Shown: piece by piece, positions 1 through 13,100 of the stretch
How the letters are laid out: every line of letters begins with the position of its first letter
Position numbering within the stretch: the first letter of the stretch is position 1
Origin: Antedon mediterranea
Lineage: Eukaryota; Echinodermata; Crinoidea; Comatulida; Antedonidae
Direction of reading: 5' to 3'
Assembly: GCF_964355755.1 (NCBI RefSeq)
Contig: NC_092680.1
Span: 13,617,001 to 13,681,000 of the forward strand
DNA: 64,000 bases
Made by a program: the position numbers and the translations under genes
Notes under the pieces: generated by a model
Told to the model about the DNA's origin: nothing
What the model saw: the letters and a program-made list of their open reading frames with translations, nothing else
Database searches by the model: none

Positions 1-113
1 ACATACCTGCGACAGTTAAAATATTTGATTGAATACTAAATTAAAATTTAATTAAATTATTGGAAAGATAATTAGGCATAGGGGCCCTATTAGTAAAAAA
101 GAAGTAAAAATAC

Positions 114-3100
114 TCACAATCCATTGTTATGTTTACCACCTCGGGGTGTTGATTTTGGTGGCTTTGAATGTCTACCAAACAAGGTCTTTCTCTTTGGTCT
201 GAAAACCTGAGGATAATTTAAATACATGCGAATAAGACTAACAACGAAGATAGAATATGTCTCTCTACACCACGTGGTGTTCAAATGATTTGTGTTAATG
301 CTATACAGAAAATATACATACGTTGTTACGCGCTGTCGACTGTGTCTAATGTCGTTTTAAACATTATAACAGTTAAGAATAAATTTTATAAATAAAATTA
401 CCAATCTATTTTCATAAATTGGTTCCGATCCCAGATCCACTGTTGGTTCTATTTCATCGTTTGTATTTCCAGCCTGAAAATACACGTTTTCTTGTCGGCC
501 AACCTGCACAATCTTGTCGTGGAAATCTTGCAAAGGGTCCACATTGAAAAACTTGGCTGTTTGCAGGGGGTATATATCATTCAGTATATAAATCATAAAT
601 GCAAGAACCACACATAACAAACCTGTAACAAAAGAACTCACAGTGTTTGATTTCAAACCCACATCCTATTCACACTGTACACAAATCTTATAAATATTCT
701 TGCAACACTAATTGGTTTAACTTGGTACCAACGTGATAGAACCTTTCCGTGTTATGTAACATAGAAGAACAAGGGCAATAGAGTGAATTGATCACAACAT
801 GATACCTCCATGATCACAACAAGCAAAATTGTTGTGCTGTACGTGTGAATCGGGTATGTCTGGAGGAGGTGTACTGGCTGTTTAGTGGGGACTTCAAGCA
901 TTTATAACCAGCTGTTAAAGCTTTCATCGGAAAAGATTAGTGGTTATTAGACCTATTTTCAACTTCCATTCGAGCAGAACTGCAACTTTGCATAAAAAAT
1001 GGCAAATAAATAATATGCGATATTAATAATCAAGTGAACTTTACCCGCGCTTAAGTTCATCCAAAAACACCAACCGTACGATAGTGTCAGTGTTTCGTCA
1101 CCAAGGGGAATCTCTAGCGGCAGCCAAAAGTAATCTTTCTCGCCACCCATTGAATTCCTGAGAGTCGCAAAGATGATGTTCGCCGTCAGCATACACCCTC
1201 CAGTCAGTAACAAAATGTAAGCTCCGTAGTGGATCACCATCAATAATAACATGTTACTTAATAGCCACAGAGGAAAAGATGTCCTGTAATAAAATATTCA
1301 TATGGAATAATTATTAAAAGAAAGCATAGTGGGTGGCCTATCTCAGTGGTAATGATAGAAAGACATATTATATTTACCACATAAGTATATTAGTATACCA
1401 TCCCGACAGCCTGTAGATCCTTCCCCATCGTATGTTATCACCATCTAAAGTAAAATATTCCAGAACCCATTGAATTGGCAATGGGGATCCACGCCATTGC
1501 GTCGCACGGAATTCCTGATTTATTCTTCCAGCTGAAAAAAACCCCACAGTGTTAATTAATTATTCATTAGATAATGAAACCAAACCTATTTAAATAACTA
1601 CTTCATAAAGTGTTATGTATTGATGTTCGCAGATCTACACATTTATGACGCGACGTCTCATTTTCAAATCACGTTAACCATTCGTAATTATTCACATTGT
1701 GGATCCCTTCACATTGTGTGCAATCGCAAGAGTCAATTACTAATCTGTTACGTATAGTCATTATTTTTATTTTAGTATGAAGGACCTCAGTTCGTAAATC
1801 TACGTCTTTAAACTTACAGGATATCTCTGGTACCATGCTAATACTTGCCTCTTGTTTTTGTATAGATAAATGAAATTGAAAAAAAAATACACATTACCAT
1901 ACGGTCCGAAACCTGTTCTTCCCTGTCCACAACAGAACCTATATTGCTCATTATAATTTATTGTTTCAGTTTGGTTTGCCTCCACCATCTGTTCAATCGG
2001 TTCACCTAACGATATATTAAAGAATAAGACAGAATCACTAAAGTTACACTTCAGTATTAATCTTTCTGCTTAAATTAAGATTATTAAGAAGTGCTAAAGT
2101 GAAGAACCATTTGCGTAGATTTTAAAAATGATCCATTAATTTTGAAATGTGACTTAAGCAAAATGAGTATCTTAAAATGACGTTAAGCACGTCTATATTA
2201 TTCCTGTTGTTTTTATTACACTATTGACAATTACCTTTAAGTGTTATATTGATTTCTCTTAAGCCGATATGTAAGCCGATTTTCGCACTAACTTCACCTC
2301 TGGTGAACGGTTTATACGCTATGTGACTAACCGTTACGTATCCATTCTCCCAGTCAACGCCTTGTAGACACACTAAATATATATTCAAAGTAATTATCAA
2401 ACCTTGTAAAATAAGTTAGTTACATATAGAGAATAATTTATGGACAAGAGAGCGGGAACATAATGTCTAAAACATCACACCTGATCTTAAACACCCCTCC
2501 CCCATCTACACCCCCACATTATAACACCACAAAAACAAAAATACTTACGTAAAATTGAAAGTCCAATAAACAAACTGATGGTCATTCGGATGAAAGTCCA
2601 CAGTCGCTGGTAAAATAGCAATACGAAATCGTTAAAAAAACTAGAAATAAAATGTGTATTTACTTTTGTATAAAAACCATTTTCACCCTTAATTTCCCCT
2701 TATTTACCTCCGCCAAGGAAGTATATGTAATCGGTAGCGTGTGTTTGTTTGTCTGTCTGATTGTTTGTCTGTCTGTTTGTTTGTTAGCAGGATTACTCAA
2801 AAAGTAATTACAAGATCTTTACCAAAATGAATGTACAGATAGATATGTGGTCAGGGACCATTTTGGACCATAGTCCTATTTCTGGACCATTTTTAGTATA
2901 GGCCTACTTTTCAGACCTGCTAGTGTTAAAAGATAGGACAGAATTTTTCAAAAGCCGGTGAACAGTCTTAAAGTAACAAGTAAACTGAAATTGCATTTTC
3001 CCGAAAACTACTTGTCCAAAAAACTTCATTTTTGTACAAGAGGCAAGAGTTATAATTTGTGATTTGTAATTTTAAAACATAATTTGATTTAATGTGCACG

Positions 3101-4402
3101 TTTTTTTATGCGAGTAGTTTAAAAAAACCTATTTCTTTTCAAATTCACTCGTTTGATTTTCGCGTTACTGTTCTATTGTTAGTCAACTGAAGCTATTGTT
3201 AATTGTTGAAAGGCTTGTTACATAACCATTACACCAAACTCGCATAGTGAAATTAGCTTAAATCACAAACAGCATTAAGACACACACAACTATATTTTTT
3301 TTTACCGGAGAAATCTTATGTAGGAGAATATTACAGTAGGCGGGTGTATGCACTCTCGGAGTGGCTTTCTAGTTACCGGTATATAAGGAATACTGAGGGA
3401 GCGATTCGCTCGGGAAGAACATCTAGAGTATGAGCTTTTTCAAATTCTGCAGCTGTCACGTCTCTAGATAGATCTTAACTAATTTTTGACAGTCATTTAG
3501 ATATGGGTCTGAAAGTGCATCATTATAGGTTAATACAATATTATACAAAATATATTGTCTCTATATACGAAAACTAATAGATGACGATATAGGCAGTTAG
3601 ATTTTAATTTTTCAGTAAATGGACCGTGGATAATGATGGTCTTTGTTCCTTATGTAACTGTGGAAATATAGTGGACATATCTTACTCATTTAGTTGTGAT
3701 GCATTGCAATGTGTAGGAAATTAACAACTAAATGTATGTAAGTAAGATTTAATTTACCATAATGAGCTAGATGCTTGAGAAGTATTCTAGCAATGATAAA
3801 ATGGTATACGTTCTGTAACACACTCTCTCTCTCAGCAATAACACTTTAATGTGTTTTGACAAATTTTGTAAAACATATCTAACAAGATCATGGAAAATAC
3901 GAAAAATCGCCGGCCTGCAAATGTTTTTTCTTTTGCGGTAAAAAGAGTGTATAACTATATCTTTTCATTTGTTAATTTCAGTTATTATTATTAATTTTAC
4001 TGTTATTTGTTTTATTATTTTCAGTTCTTTAGTATTATTGTCAATTATTATTTTTAGTTATTACTACTTAATTTTTCTCATCACTAATAGGAGAGGAATC
4101 CGCGCTCACTTAATGAACTAAACAAATGTTGCAGTGACGCCGCGCGCAAACATAAACTCAAACGATGAGTGCGTTTAATAAATAAAACAAAACAAAATAT
4201 TACTTACTTGTATACCACGTATACCAGGTAGAATGATCAAGTAAGTAATGAAAATAATGACGGCAGCACAGATTAAACCAGCAAGCGTGATATCGTACGA
4301 GACGGCGGTTTTGTTTGGTCCGTAGCTCGTCGGGGCCGGTTTATTACGAAATGCATTGAATCCAATAACTTTACTGGATTCATCGTAACCGAGATATTCC
4401 AT
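114..4402 (-). CDS. DUOXA: Dual oxidase maturation factor (DUOXA), complete 8-exon gene
   Basis: Exons (minus strand): 4402-4208, 2606-2549, 2372-2235, 2005-1898, 1531-1378, 1283-1045, 622-402, 206-114. All join in phase with GT/AG borders and give 401 aa. DUOXA proteins escort dual oxidase from the ER to the plasma membrane and stay with it for H2O2 production. Family marks: a first membrane segment ending ILPGIRG (about residues 40-63), SLFIG in exon 2, the glycosylated extracellular loop with INIT (exon 3) and NQTETINYNE (exon 4), then later membrane segments including HYGAYILLLTGG (exon 6) and GLLCVVLAF (exon 7), followed by KFFNVDPLQDF. Length is within the family range. Exon 2 uses the acceptor just before CGACTG; a tract farther upstream could look like exon but brings a stop. 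The final TGA overlaps a GTGAGT donor, so a further exon beyond the window is possible. Vertebrates have DUOXA1 and DUOXA2; this is assigned only to the family. Confidence 0.93.
2700..2960. repeat. Interspersed repeat starting CTCCGCCAAGGAAG, in DUOXA intron 1
   Basis: The stretch opens with CTCCGCCAAGGAAG, runs through a TGTTTGTCTG simple repeat at about 2742-2785, and continues CAGGATTACTCAAAAAG. I recall this arrangement from dispersed repeats in many animal genomes. No ends or target duplication were found. The rest of intron 1 (2961-4207) shows nothing coding. Confidence 0.35.
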
Positions 4403-5399
4403 CTTTTATTGGATTTTGAAGTTACGTAACTCTTCAAATAAAAAGTGTAACAAATATGATGATTATAATCGACTATTGGATCGTTTCTTTGATAATATCG
4501 TGCGTAAGGAAGAAAAGAAAATAGGCGTACACAATATTTGAGTATGGAATATGGTAAATGTACGTGTTTGTACAATTAAGTTACATACAGTAATGGATTG
4601 TATACGTATGTACCTAAAAAACTATCTAGACCTACATAGGCATATTAATGATTACCGTAATGATTAATAATAGGCCTCATATAGTGTAAAATGGTGTACA
4701 TACAAAAAAAATAGAATAATTAATATTCTCTATAAGGGCAGTGAACTAAATTAACGGACATCATTTTTTTTTTTTTGACGAATGAGATTAAACATTCCAC
4801 AGAACAGAACAATGCCGTTCTCCACAATACATCATGTTATATTAAATTATACTATTTCTGATTACTTACACGTCACCTGCACCTTTAACGATTGAACTCA
4901 ATAACAATGTGTGCGTTCGTAAATAAAACGGTGACAACTAATGAATACTATAAGATACATACCACAAAAGTAATCTTCTTTTTACTAATGTCTGCTGCCT
5001 TAACGAGAGAACGACTTGTTTCAATGTCTATTCTGGGAGAACTGATACTAAAACCCGAATAACAGATAGTTTTAAAACAGCTTACTTCCTCGTATATGAT
5101 TTTATTTACATAATGATCAAAGCAAATTGATCTTTGATTGGTATTAATATTTACAATGTGAACTTTAAAACGGAACAGTTTCCATTATATTTGGTACGTA
5201 CTCTGTAAATAATTGGCAATTTTTATCAACATTGAAGATAATAAAAAGTTCGGTTATTATTTTATGGTAACATATTCCTTAATCCATAATCAATAATAAT
5301 GTATTCATTCCATTACATAACATGTTCAAATTACGCTTTCAAATTTTGATCAAGAAATTCCATATTACTTTTTACCAAAATAGTAATATCTATTCTATT
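4403..5399. other. Upstream region of DUOXA without a recognised gene
   Basis: AT-rich sequence with no exon of a dual oxidase and no other coding frame. In vertebrates DUOX and DUOXA lie head to head, so this is where a partner gene might have been expected. Only the possible untranslated exon at 4963-5050 was noticed. Confidence 0.5.
4963..5050 (-). other. Possible 5' non-coding exon of DUOXA
   Basis: On the minus strand the sequence up to 4963 ends TTTTGTG followed by a GTATGT donor, about 560 bases upstream of the DUOXA ATG. A weak acceptor lies just before that ATG. This would fit an untranslated first exon, but the 5' end cannot be seen and there is no protein evidence. Confidence 0.25.
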
Positions 5400-5404
5400 C
5401 TATT

Positions 5405-5691
5405 TATGTTTTTATATGGCGCCCTACAAAGAACAGAGCGCCTAACAATACTATAGTAATTAATTAAAAAGAAAAGTTTTAAGTTGACGTTTAAATAGAG
5501 GTGGCGAATTCGCTCCTCTCAAATCGACATGAGCGCGTTCCAGATCCGCGGAGCGGCGACAGAAAAAGTATAGTGTCACCACCACTGACCAGCTTTCCGA
5601 TTAGATCGTGGAATGAAAAGTCGGGTGGGATCATTAGAGGAGCGAAGTTGACACCTGTAATTAAATGAAAGCTGGTCACGGTTAATATCAT
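5405..5691 (-). pseudogene. LINE reverse transcriptase C-terminus, frameshifted remnant
   Basis: One minus-strand frame reads FSVAAPRIWNAL, and the adjacent frame continues VDLRGANSPPLFKRQLKTFLFN then a stop (written here as two pieces, VDLRGANSPPL and FKRQLKTFLFN). This is the usual end of CR1/L2-like non-LTR reverse transcriptases, with a WNALP block followed by FKR.LKTFLF, broken by one frameshift. A short GGCGC/GCGCC stem follows at 5417-5445, as often seen in LINE 3' tails. Only the last about 45 codons are present. Confidence 0.6.
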
Positions 5692-5734
5692 TTTTTTTTT
5701 ATTTAGTTAGGTAGTCATACATTGTCATTTATGG

Positions 5735-6656
5735 CTGATAGACTGCGGTGAAGAAGGCAACGGGAAACCACTTCACTATCATTTTTCCAAGAACAATTAT
5801 GAAGTGTCACAATTCAAGAATGAAAGCTAACGGCGTAAAGAGGGTACATCCATCGTATGAAGGAGGCTCCTTGCCCGGTAGGGTGTCTCATGTGCGACAG
5901 GTGGAGCTCGACCGTCATAAAGCTACTGTCCGCAATAGAAGTACAATCAGATTAGGAACGTGAAATGTATCAAGATGGCAAACTTGAAAATGTTAAGCTG
6001 TAAATGATGAGACTCAACATCAATATATTAGGGATAAATGAAACTCATTGGACAAATAATGGTGAATTTATGATTGATGATTACAAGATGATTTACGCTG
6101 GAGGAGACAAACATGAAAAAGGTGTAGGGTTGCTTTTGGATGGTGATATGGCTAAATGTATGCTGGGCTATTGGGCTGTGAGTGAAAGAGTTATACTGGT
6201 CAAACTGCAGGGACAACCCTTCAATATCTCTATCATAGTGGTTTATGCACCTACAGCTGACAGCACAGATGAAGAAATAGATAACTTTTATGCGACCTTA
6301 GACCAGGGAGTTGTTATTAACAACTCCCTGCTTAGACCAGGGAGTCTCCCTGCTTAGACCAGGCCAAATCCCAATGCAAATCAGATGAGATAACTATCAT
6401 CATGGGTGATCTGAATGTAAAGGTTGGCCATGGGCAGGATGGAACACAGTTGGAGAGCTAGCATGGGATGGGTGAAAGAAATGAGCGTGGCGATAGATGG
6501 GTGAACTGGTGTAAAGCTAAGGATATGACCATAACAAATACATGGTTCAAAGAGCATCCCAGACGAATATACACATGGCAGACCCCTGGTGATGTGACGA
6601 GGGACCAGATTGACTACATTGCAGTAAACAGTAGGTGTAAAAGGGCAGTGACTCAT
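5735..6656 (+). pseudogene. RTE-type LINE fragment: 5' region and AP-endonuclease domain, broken
   Basis: The reading frame from about 6004 gives LNINILGINETHWTNNGEF, then KGVGLLLDGDMAKCMLGYW and SIIVVYAPTADST, the apurinic endonuclease of RTE LINEs (often annotated craniofacial development protein 2-like). It continues in another frame from 6363 with IIMGDLNVKVG and, from 6468, GERNERGDRWVNWC up to GDVTRDQIDYI. The 5' part (5748-5960) resembles the RTE leader. The domain is broken by an early stop, by a 56-bp hairpin insertion at 6304-6359, and by a TAG at about 6460. The reverse transcriptase is absent: an A-run at 6659 leads into AT-rich repeat sequence. Not functional. Confidence 0.85.
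6304..6359. mobile_element. Two mini-hairpins (27 and 15 nt) inserted in the RTE endonuclease, 7-bp CTTAGAC repeats
   Basis: Order on the plus strand: CTTAGAC (6297-6303); hairpin with arms CAGGGAGTTGTTA and TAACAACTCCCTG around a single T (6304-6330); CTTAGAC (6331-6337); hairpin with arms CAGGGAG and CTCCCTG around a single T (6338-6352); CTTAGAC (6353-6359); then the LINE resumes with CAGGCC. Removing 6304-6359 restores an uninterrupted endonuclease frame, so this is an insertion and the 7-bp repeats are target duplications. The second hairpin may be a shortened tandem copy of the first. Confidence 0.75.
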
Positions 6657-6658
6657 GA

Positions 6659-6835
6659 AAAAAAAAAAAATTCGAATTAAAAATTTGAATTAACGAATTA
6701 CTAATTCGAAATTTCGAATTAATAATTCGAAATTTCTGATTAGTAATTTGAAATTTCGAATTAATAATTCGAAATTTGAATTGATAATTCGAAAAAACGT
6801 ATTAATAATTCGTTATTTCGAATTTGTGAAAGCAA
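6659..6835. repeat. AT-rich array of degenerate AATTCGAA motifs
   Basis: An A-run is followed by many alternating copies of AATTCGAA, AATTTCGAATT and similar, self-complementary on both strands. It could be the end of a DNA transposon built from short repeats or an AT-rich satellite. From 6836 to 7115 nothing is recognised except the 5' flank of the next gene. Confidence 0.6.
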
Positions 6836-7115
6836 TATTATTTTTTTGTTGGCCCTAATAGGCTTTCGTATCAAACAGATCGGTCAATACGAAAATTCGA
6901 AAAGAAAAGAGAAGGAAGTGAATAACCACTCCCTCTATAAAATTGTGTCTCCTACTTTGTTGCTATAGAAACTAAGTACAATCTGCCATGCGCGAGCGAG
7001 AGTCGAGTGCAGAGAGAGAGTAGTTTGTGTCGTGTGTGGTTAAGGGTGTCTGCCATGTTTCGATAATTGAATTTGTGATTAATATGTTTGACGTCTTATA
7101 CTTTTGTTCAACAAC

Positions 7116-10100
7116 ATGGGTCATGGAGCAAGTACAAATGTGAAATCAGTTACTATAAATGGTCAGAATAGTCATGATTATAAGTCAAGGTAAGTGATAT
7201 TAGTTTGAAGGTTAGCTAGCTAATTCGAAGAGAGTAGGCCTAGGCCTAGGCCCTACTACTACTAGAAGAGTAGCTAAGCTAGGTGTGGTGGGGATAGCCT
7301 AGGCCTAGGCTAGGCATCTATTCTAGCTACTAGGCCTACTAGCTAGCTAGTAGTAGGCTAGCTAAGGCTTCCTCTAAAAAGTAAGGCGGTCCTACACTAA
7401 ACGCCAAACGGAAACAAATGAGACTCAGAATGTTGCAAATACATTTAACAAACGAGAGTTATTGTTAAAAAATAACTTTTTTAGCAAAAATCGTCCGGAT
7501 TTCTGTTAAAAATGATGAATTTAGCAACAAACTTGGCTCAGGGTAAAAAAAAGAACTTTTGTTTATAGATTAGAGGCGATCAACAAAACTATAGAATTCT
7601 CTACCAAATAACATAAAATCAGAACGTCTTTGGCAACTAAATCTTGTCGTGTAATTGGACAGTAGGTACCCAAGGCTCGCCTATGTCAGAATTAAGCATA
7701 ATTTTTTTGTATACGCCGTGGCTAAAGATACGGTACCGTATCCTAACTTCCGTTTGCTAAAGGTACGGTAAAATTGCATTACGTCATAGTATGTGTGTGA
7801 CGTCATCGTATAAGGACTTGGGATTTTTTTTTATATCGCGAAAACAGTGATCAATCGGCGGCTTAACATTTTCTTTATTATGCTTCATTTATCGCTATTA
7901 TCCCCGTCGTGTGACAAAACTAAATCTAGCCTAGGCCTACGTCTGTTATTATTGATAGGCTAAAACATGTTGATTTTAATTCTAGAATACAGAAATTGAC
8001 CGTTTCAAAAGAGGCCTACTACGTACTATAACCATGCTATAGCCTCAGTATATGAGTTTGTTTGCCAGGCTGGGGCCAGCTGCATGCGTGTGCTGATTTC
8101 TGTGACTAAGACCTGGGGCTAGGCCTATTGTCTAAATCATAGTATTTGAGGGCCCCTTTATTGTCCGCATTTGCTTTTTGTTTATGTTCACCATCTGTAA
8201 ACAAAGTTTATTAAAAAATCTAAATACTGTAGGCAATTTGGAATAAAAATAAAATCCTCATAGTAACTATAGGCCTATGGACGAATGAACTAGACGCAAC
8301 ACAATTTCCAACATTGAATTATAATTCCTTTACTTCTAATTTGGCTATCAACATATTTCTACTGTAGTGTAGTGTTTAATTTTGTATAATGAAATAATAT
8401 TTGAGATTGAGTGCATGATTTAAACGCTTTATGTAACGTCCACCAACCACATGATCTTGCTCTATTACTACAGCATCGACGATTCTCGATTCAACATTAC
8501 TAGGTCTAGCCCCGAGGCTGAGTCACAGAATCATAAGCGCACACATCCATGCAGCCTGGCGCCGCCGATAGGCATTCTCTACAGACGCGATGTGAAAAAA
8601 ATCCAAAGTCCTTATATGATGACGTCACACACGTCACAGCACCCCATTGGCCGATTATGACGTAATGCAATTTTACCGTACCTTTAGTAAACGGAAGTTA
8701 GGATACGGTACCGTATCTTTAGCCACAGCGTTTTTTATAATAGATGATCAGTGAATAAATTACCAATTAACAAGTGTTTTAATTATTTAAAGATGGACAA
8801 GATCCAACTCAGATGGCTGTATTGTTGAGACAAGTTTGAACTCCAGTAAGGTAAGGTATCTTACAACAAACAATAATCCCAACAAAACTAATTACTAATT
8901 ACTACTTAATGTAACTTAGCATTTTCTTTTGTTTTGATCTTCAAATCAGGTACGCATAATTATATAGACGTGTTCACGCTCCTCCCTGTAACAGCTAAAA
9001 ATGAAATTATAAACTACTTTTTTATATCTGTTTTTGAAGTATGTTGACGTAACAGTTTTAAAGATATATTGTCCCCCTGAAAAATATTTTTACATTTAAA
9101 ATTTGTTTTTGAATGTGTCATTTTATTGTCACATAATAGTTATTCACAATAATCAAACAATTATTTACCTGGAAAAAATGTAATTTAAAGCAAAAATACT
9201 TAAATTGTCTGTCAGACAATGGTTTTGGGGTTGTAATTAAACGTTTATTTTCTGTTTTTATAGTACATATGAATAAATATTATTACTTTGTTACAGAATT
9301 TTGTATTTGAAAAATACAACAAGAATTCATACTTTGATATGTCATAATTAAAATTAAATAAAAAATACTAAATCTGTAAAAGATGATGTGCTTATTAAAT
9401 AATTTAAAAATAAAAATGATGTCAAAATAAATATTACTTTATTATACTAATCAGACTCAATTTCTGTCACTTTAGCTTATTTTATTGCTAAGGTCAAGTC
9501 TGAGGGTCACTTCATCAAGCCTAAGGCCACGGTCACACTGCAGCCTCAAGCCTGGTGCGACTCACCGCGATCGATTACCTAATTGATTTTTATGATTGTA
9601 TTTATTATGATAATTATCACAATTTAAATACAAGAAGCAAATCGAAACACACTTTAGTCTTACCAAAATGGCATAATGATTCTGGTAAAAGAACATTTCA
9701 ATACCGCTCAGTCAAACTCTGGAATAATCTTTCACCAGATATTCGCAGATCTATAAATTCATTAACTTTGCAATCGTTTAAAAATTTGATCTAACCGTAT
9801 TTTTCTCTTGCTTCTTGTGATATTGTAGTCTTTAAAAACGTTTTCATAATTTTCCATTTTTATTGTTTATATTTGTAAGTGTTAACTGGACTTCAAGGAA
9901 GAACAATGTACAAATATTGAATGAATATCCAGAATAAAGAAAGATTTCTATCTATTTATCTATGAAAATTGAAAATGATAAAATTTAGATTGTGTCTGAA
10001 TAAATACTACAATTTTAGATGATCAAAAAGAAAAACACATTACTAAACAGAATACCATTACTGATAAAAGGGCCAAAAATAAAAGGACCAAAAATAAAAG

Positions 10101-13100
10101 GACCAAAAAACTATCAACCAAAGAATACATTCTACTATAGTAGTATTTAGTTTATTTTTTAATGTATTCACAGATTTATTTAGATCAGCAACGGACAGAA
10201 TTGAAGAAATCACTGAATACTACAGAAGAGCGTTTGAAGGAATCGGAAAAGAAAAATGATAATATTGAAAAACAGGTAAATGTTACTTATATTTTACATG
10301 CAATAATGGTGATGAAATCAACAAATATGCATATGACATGATTTATAAAGCTAACTATTTATGTTTATGGTTCTACTTTTATTTTCTGGTATATCATTAC
10401 TTTATCAGGGGCGGACCCCAGTTGCCTGGGCAACACCCTTAATATCGTACTAAATGTTTTCTCTGTCACTAAATTCAAATTTAGATCCCATTTCATCATA
10501 TGTATTAACCATTAACGTTTTAGTCCAGGGTTGGAAGAACCTGTGTAAATTGACAGATTGCAGCGTAAAATTAACCAATATACAACACTATAACACTTAC
10601 AATTTACCAGCGTTCAGCAAATTTTGTTTAGATATGTTTATTTCCCTATGTCCGTTTCCTTAGTAATTACAGACGTTCCAATTTTGAACAGTGTTTCTTT
10701 CTTTCTGCAAATTTTAATTATATTTTTCTTTTTTTGTCGCATGAATTTGACCATCTACTATATAGTGCAGCTATAGTACTATCAACAAATATAATTATAT
10801 GTGGCACATGACAGGGTTATCAAAGCTGAATGTTTGTAAATGTTTACAGAAACTGCTCTTTGTACATGTACATAATATTTAAATGTAGTCCCGGAAGTTG
10901 TGCATGCAGATGCGTCAAATATTTTACATGCTATGAAATGTCATTGGTACAACTGCCTTATTTAAATATACATCCTGTAAAAGAACAAACCATTCCAGAT
11001 AAAAAAGTTACTTTTCAGTTTTCCACTCAAGCGCTTCTGAACTATCTTAATTTGATAATGATATGCCAGCCAAGGAGAATAAAATAATCCAGTACAGTAA
11101 CGTATGCATTTTTTAATTTGAAGATGGCAGAGGTCGAAGGTGAAAACTTTGAACTAAAAGAAAAAGTTTCAGAGTTAGAGCAAATCATTGAATCATTACA
11201 AACACAGATAGTGCCAAACGAAGAACAGGAGCTTACGGAAACATTAGAAGCAAAAGATTTATATATAGAGCAGTTGCAAGCGGACATCAATAGTCACCAC
11301 CAACAGATGGATAAACTGGTAAAAAGTAAATGTTTGTTTTATACACAACTGCCATTGCATCGATCATGCTCTTTCTATTTAACGCCAGCCACAACTGTAC
11401 CTGTGAACTAAGGTTCTCATACTTGTTGAAGCCTATTAGACTAAATTATTTAAACTAATTTTCATACATATACCTCCTTTGAATGTTATATCTCTTATTT
11501 TGTAGAAACTGAAATACAAAAAGCGTTTAAATGCAATAAAAACACAACTAGCTGAGGTGAAGCAAGAAGGGTCGCTTAATATTTATAAATTGAACCAAGA
11601 AATGTCATTAATGGAGGAGAAGAACTACGAACTGACAGGTGTTCCTTACCGTCTTTTATATTTTTTTGATTGATTGCACATGATTGATTTAATGTTCAAT
11701 GTATATGCTTCTCATTAAAGATGTATTGTCCGCTAAACCATAAAGATGAATAAAATTGAACTTTTAATAGGTCAGTTTGCACTTTTATGAATTTAGTCAC
11801 ATTCACTGGAAAAATATGAATAAAAATACAAACTGTTACATTTAACTTGTGAGTGCGTGTGGCGCAGTGTGTTGGACGTTCGATCGATGTATCCTTGGCA
11901 AGATACTTTACTTATGTTTGCCTCTCTCCACCCAGGTGTATAAATGGGAACCCCCCGTTTAAATCAAGACACAACTGTACGCTGATTACTAGCTGCATTA
12001 TGGGAGTATGTTTCCATACGTCTTTGATCCGACTGGATATTATTTTTTTTCAATTATTGGTCAAAGTGAATAATATTATGACATTAAAATTGGCTATTTA
12101 ACAAAAGCAGTTTCAGGTTGACAATAATAAATCATTAACTTTGAAGCCTCATTGATTAAGTACTGCAGTCGGTGTAAAAGTATAATTTACTAGTATTATT
12201 TTACTAATATATTTTCATGTACAAGGACATTACCATTTTTTGTATACCATCATTTTATATTTAACTTCATTATTAAGTTTATAATCAACTATCATATATT
12301 TTTATGTAGACAGCATACAGTACCTTCACATTTTTATGTATATGAGCAATTTGAACTCTTTGCAGAATTTGAACATTTTGTAGTGTTTGAAGTATGCTAC
12401 TAAAATATCATGATTTGAAATAGTAATACATTCTACTTTTCGTTTTCCCCAGCAAAACTTGACAAAGTATGCCTAGAATCCAAAAGTAAACAGCTAATGA
12501 AAAATGATATGAACAATGGTGATGAAGAAACAGATATGCCAGACTGGGAAGATAGTCGTACAAAAGTTATACTGCAACTGTCCACCCAGCTTTCTGTACA
12601 GCAGGAAAAAATTGAAGAATTACAAAGTATATTAGAAGGGAAAGAACAACTAATTAAAGAACATACAAAACCTTATAGATTAAGAAGTATATCCAAGGGA
12701 AGTTATAAAAATAGGCAGAATGGTATAGAAAGTTATGACCAAAAAACTAGTTTTACACAGAGATGGCAGTCATCATCTTCAAGAAATTTATTTGCTGAAG
12801 ATGACAACACATTTGAAAAAGTCTTTGAAATAGGTCAAGAGAAGGTCATTAATGGGAAGGAGTCTTCATTTCAAAAAGACACTGAACTGACAGATGCTTC
12901 TAGTATACAGACCTTTTCTGTCACATCTATTAGTTCTGATGTGTCTGACATCACACCCAAAGCAGCCAGTCATATACGAATGCCTTCTGCCAATCCTATT
13001 AAATCTGGAGTTTCTGACATCCCTCCCAAAGCAGTCACTAGTACACAAATGCCTTCTGCCAATTTCATTAGTTCTGGTGTGTCAGATATTTCTTTATCAG

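Noticed and set aside
2607-2640. Extension of DUOXA exon 2 upstream to 2640
   Set aside because: That version brings an in-frame stop with the exon 1 phase; the acceptor at 2607-2610 (CCAG before CGACTG) fits phase and family alignment.
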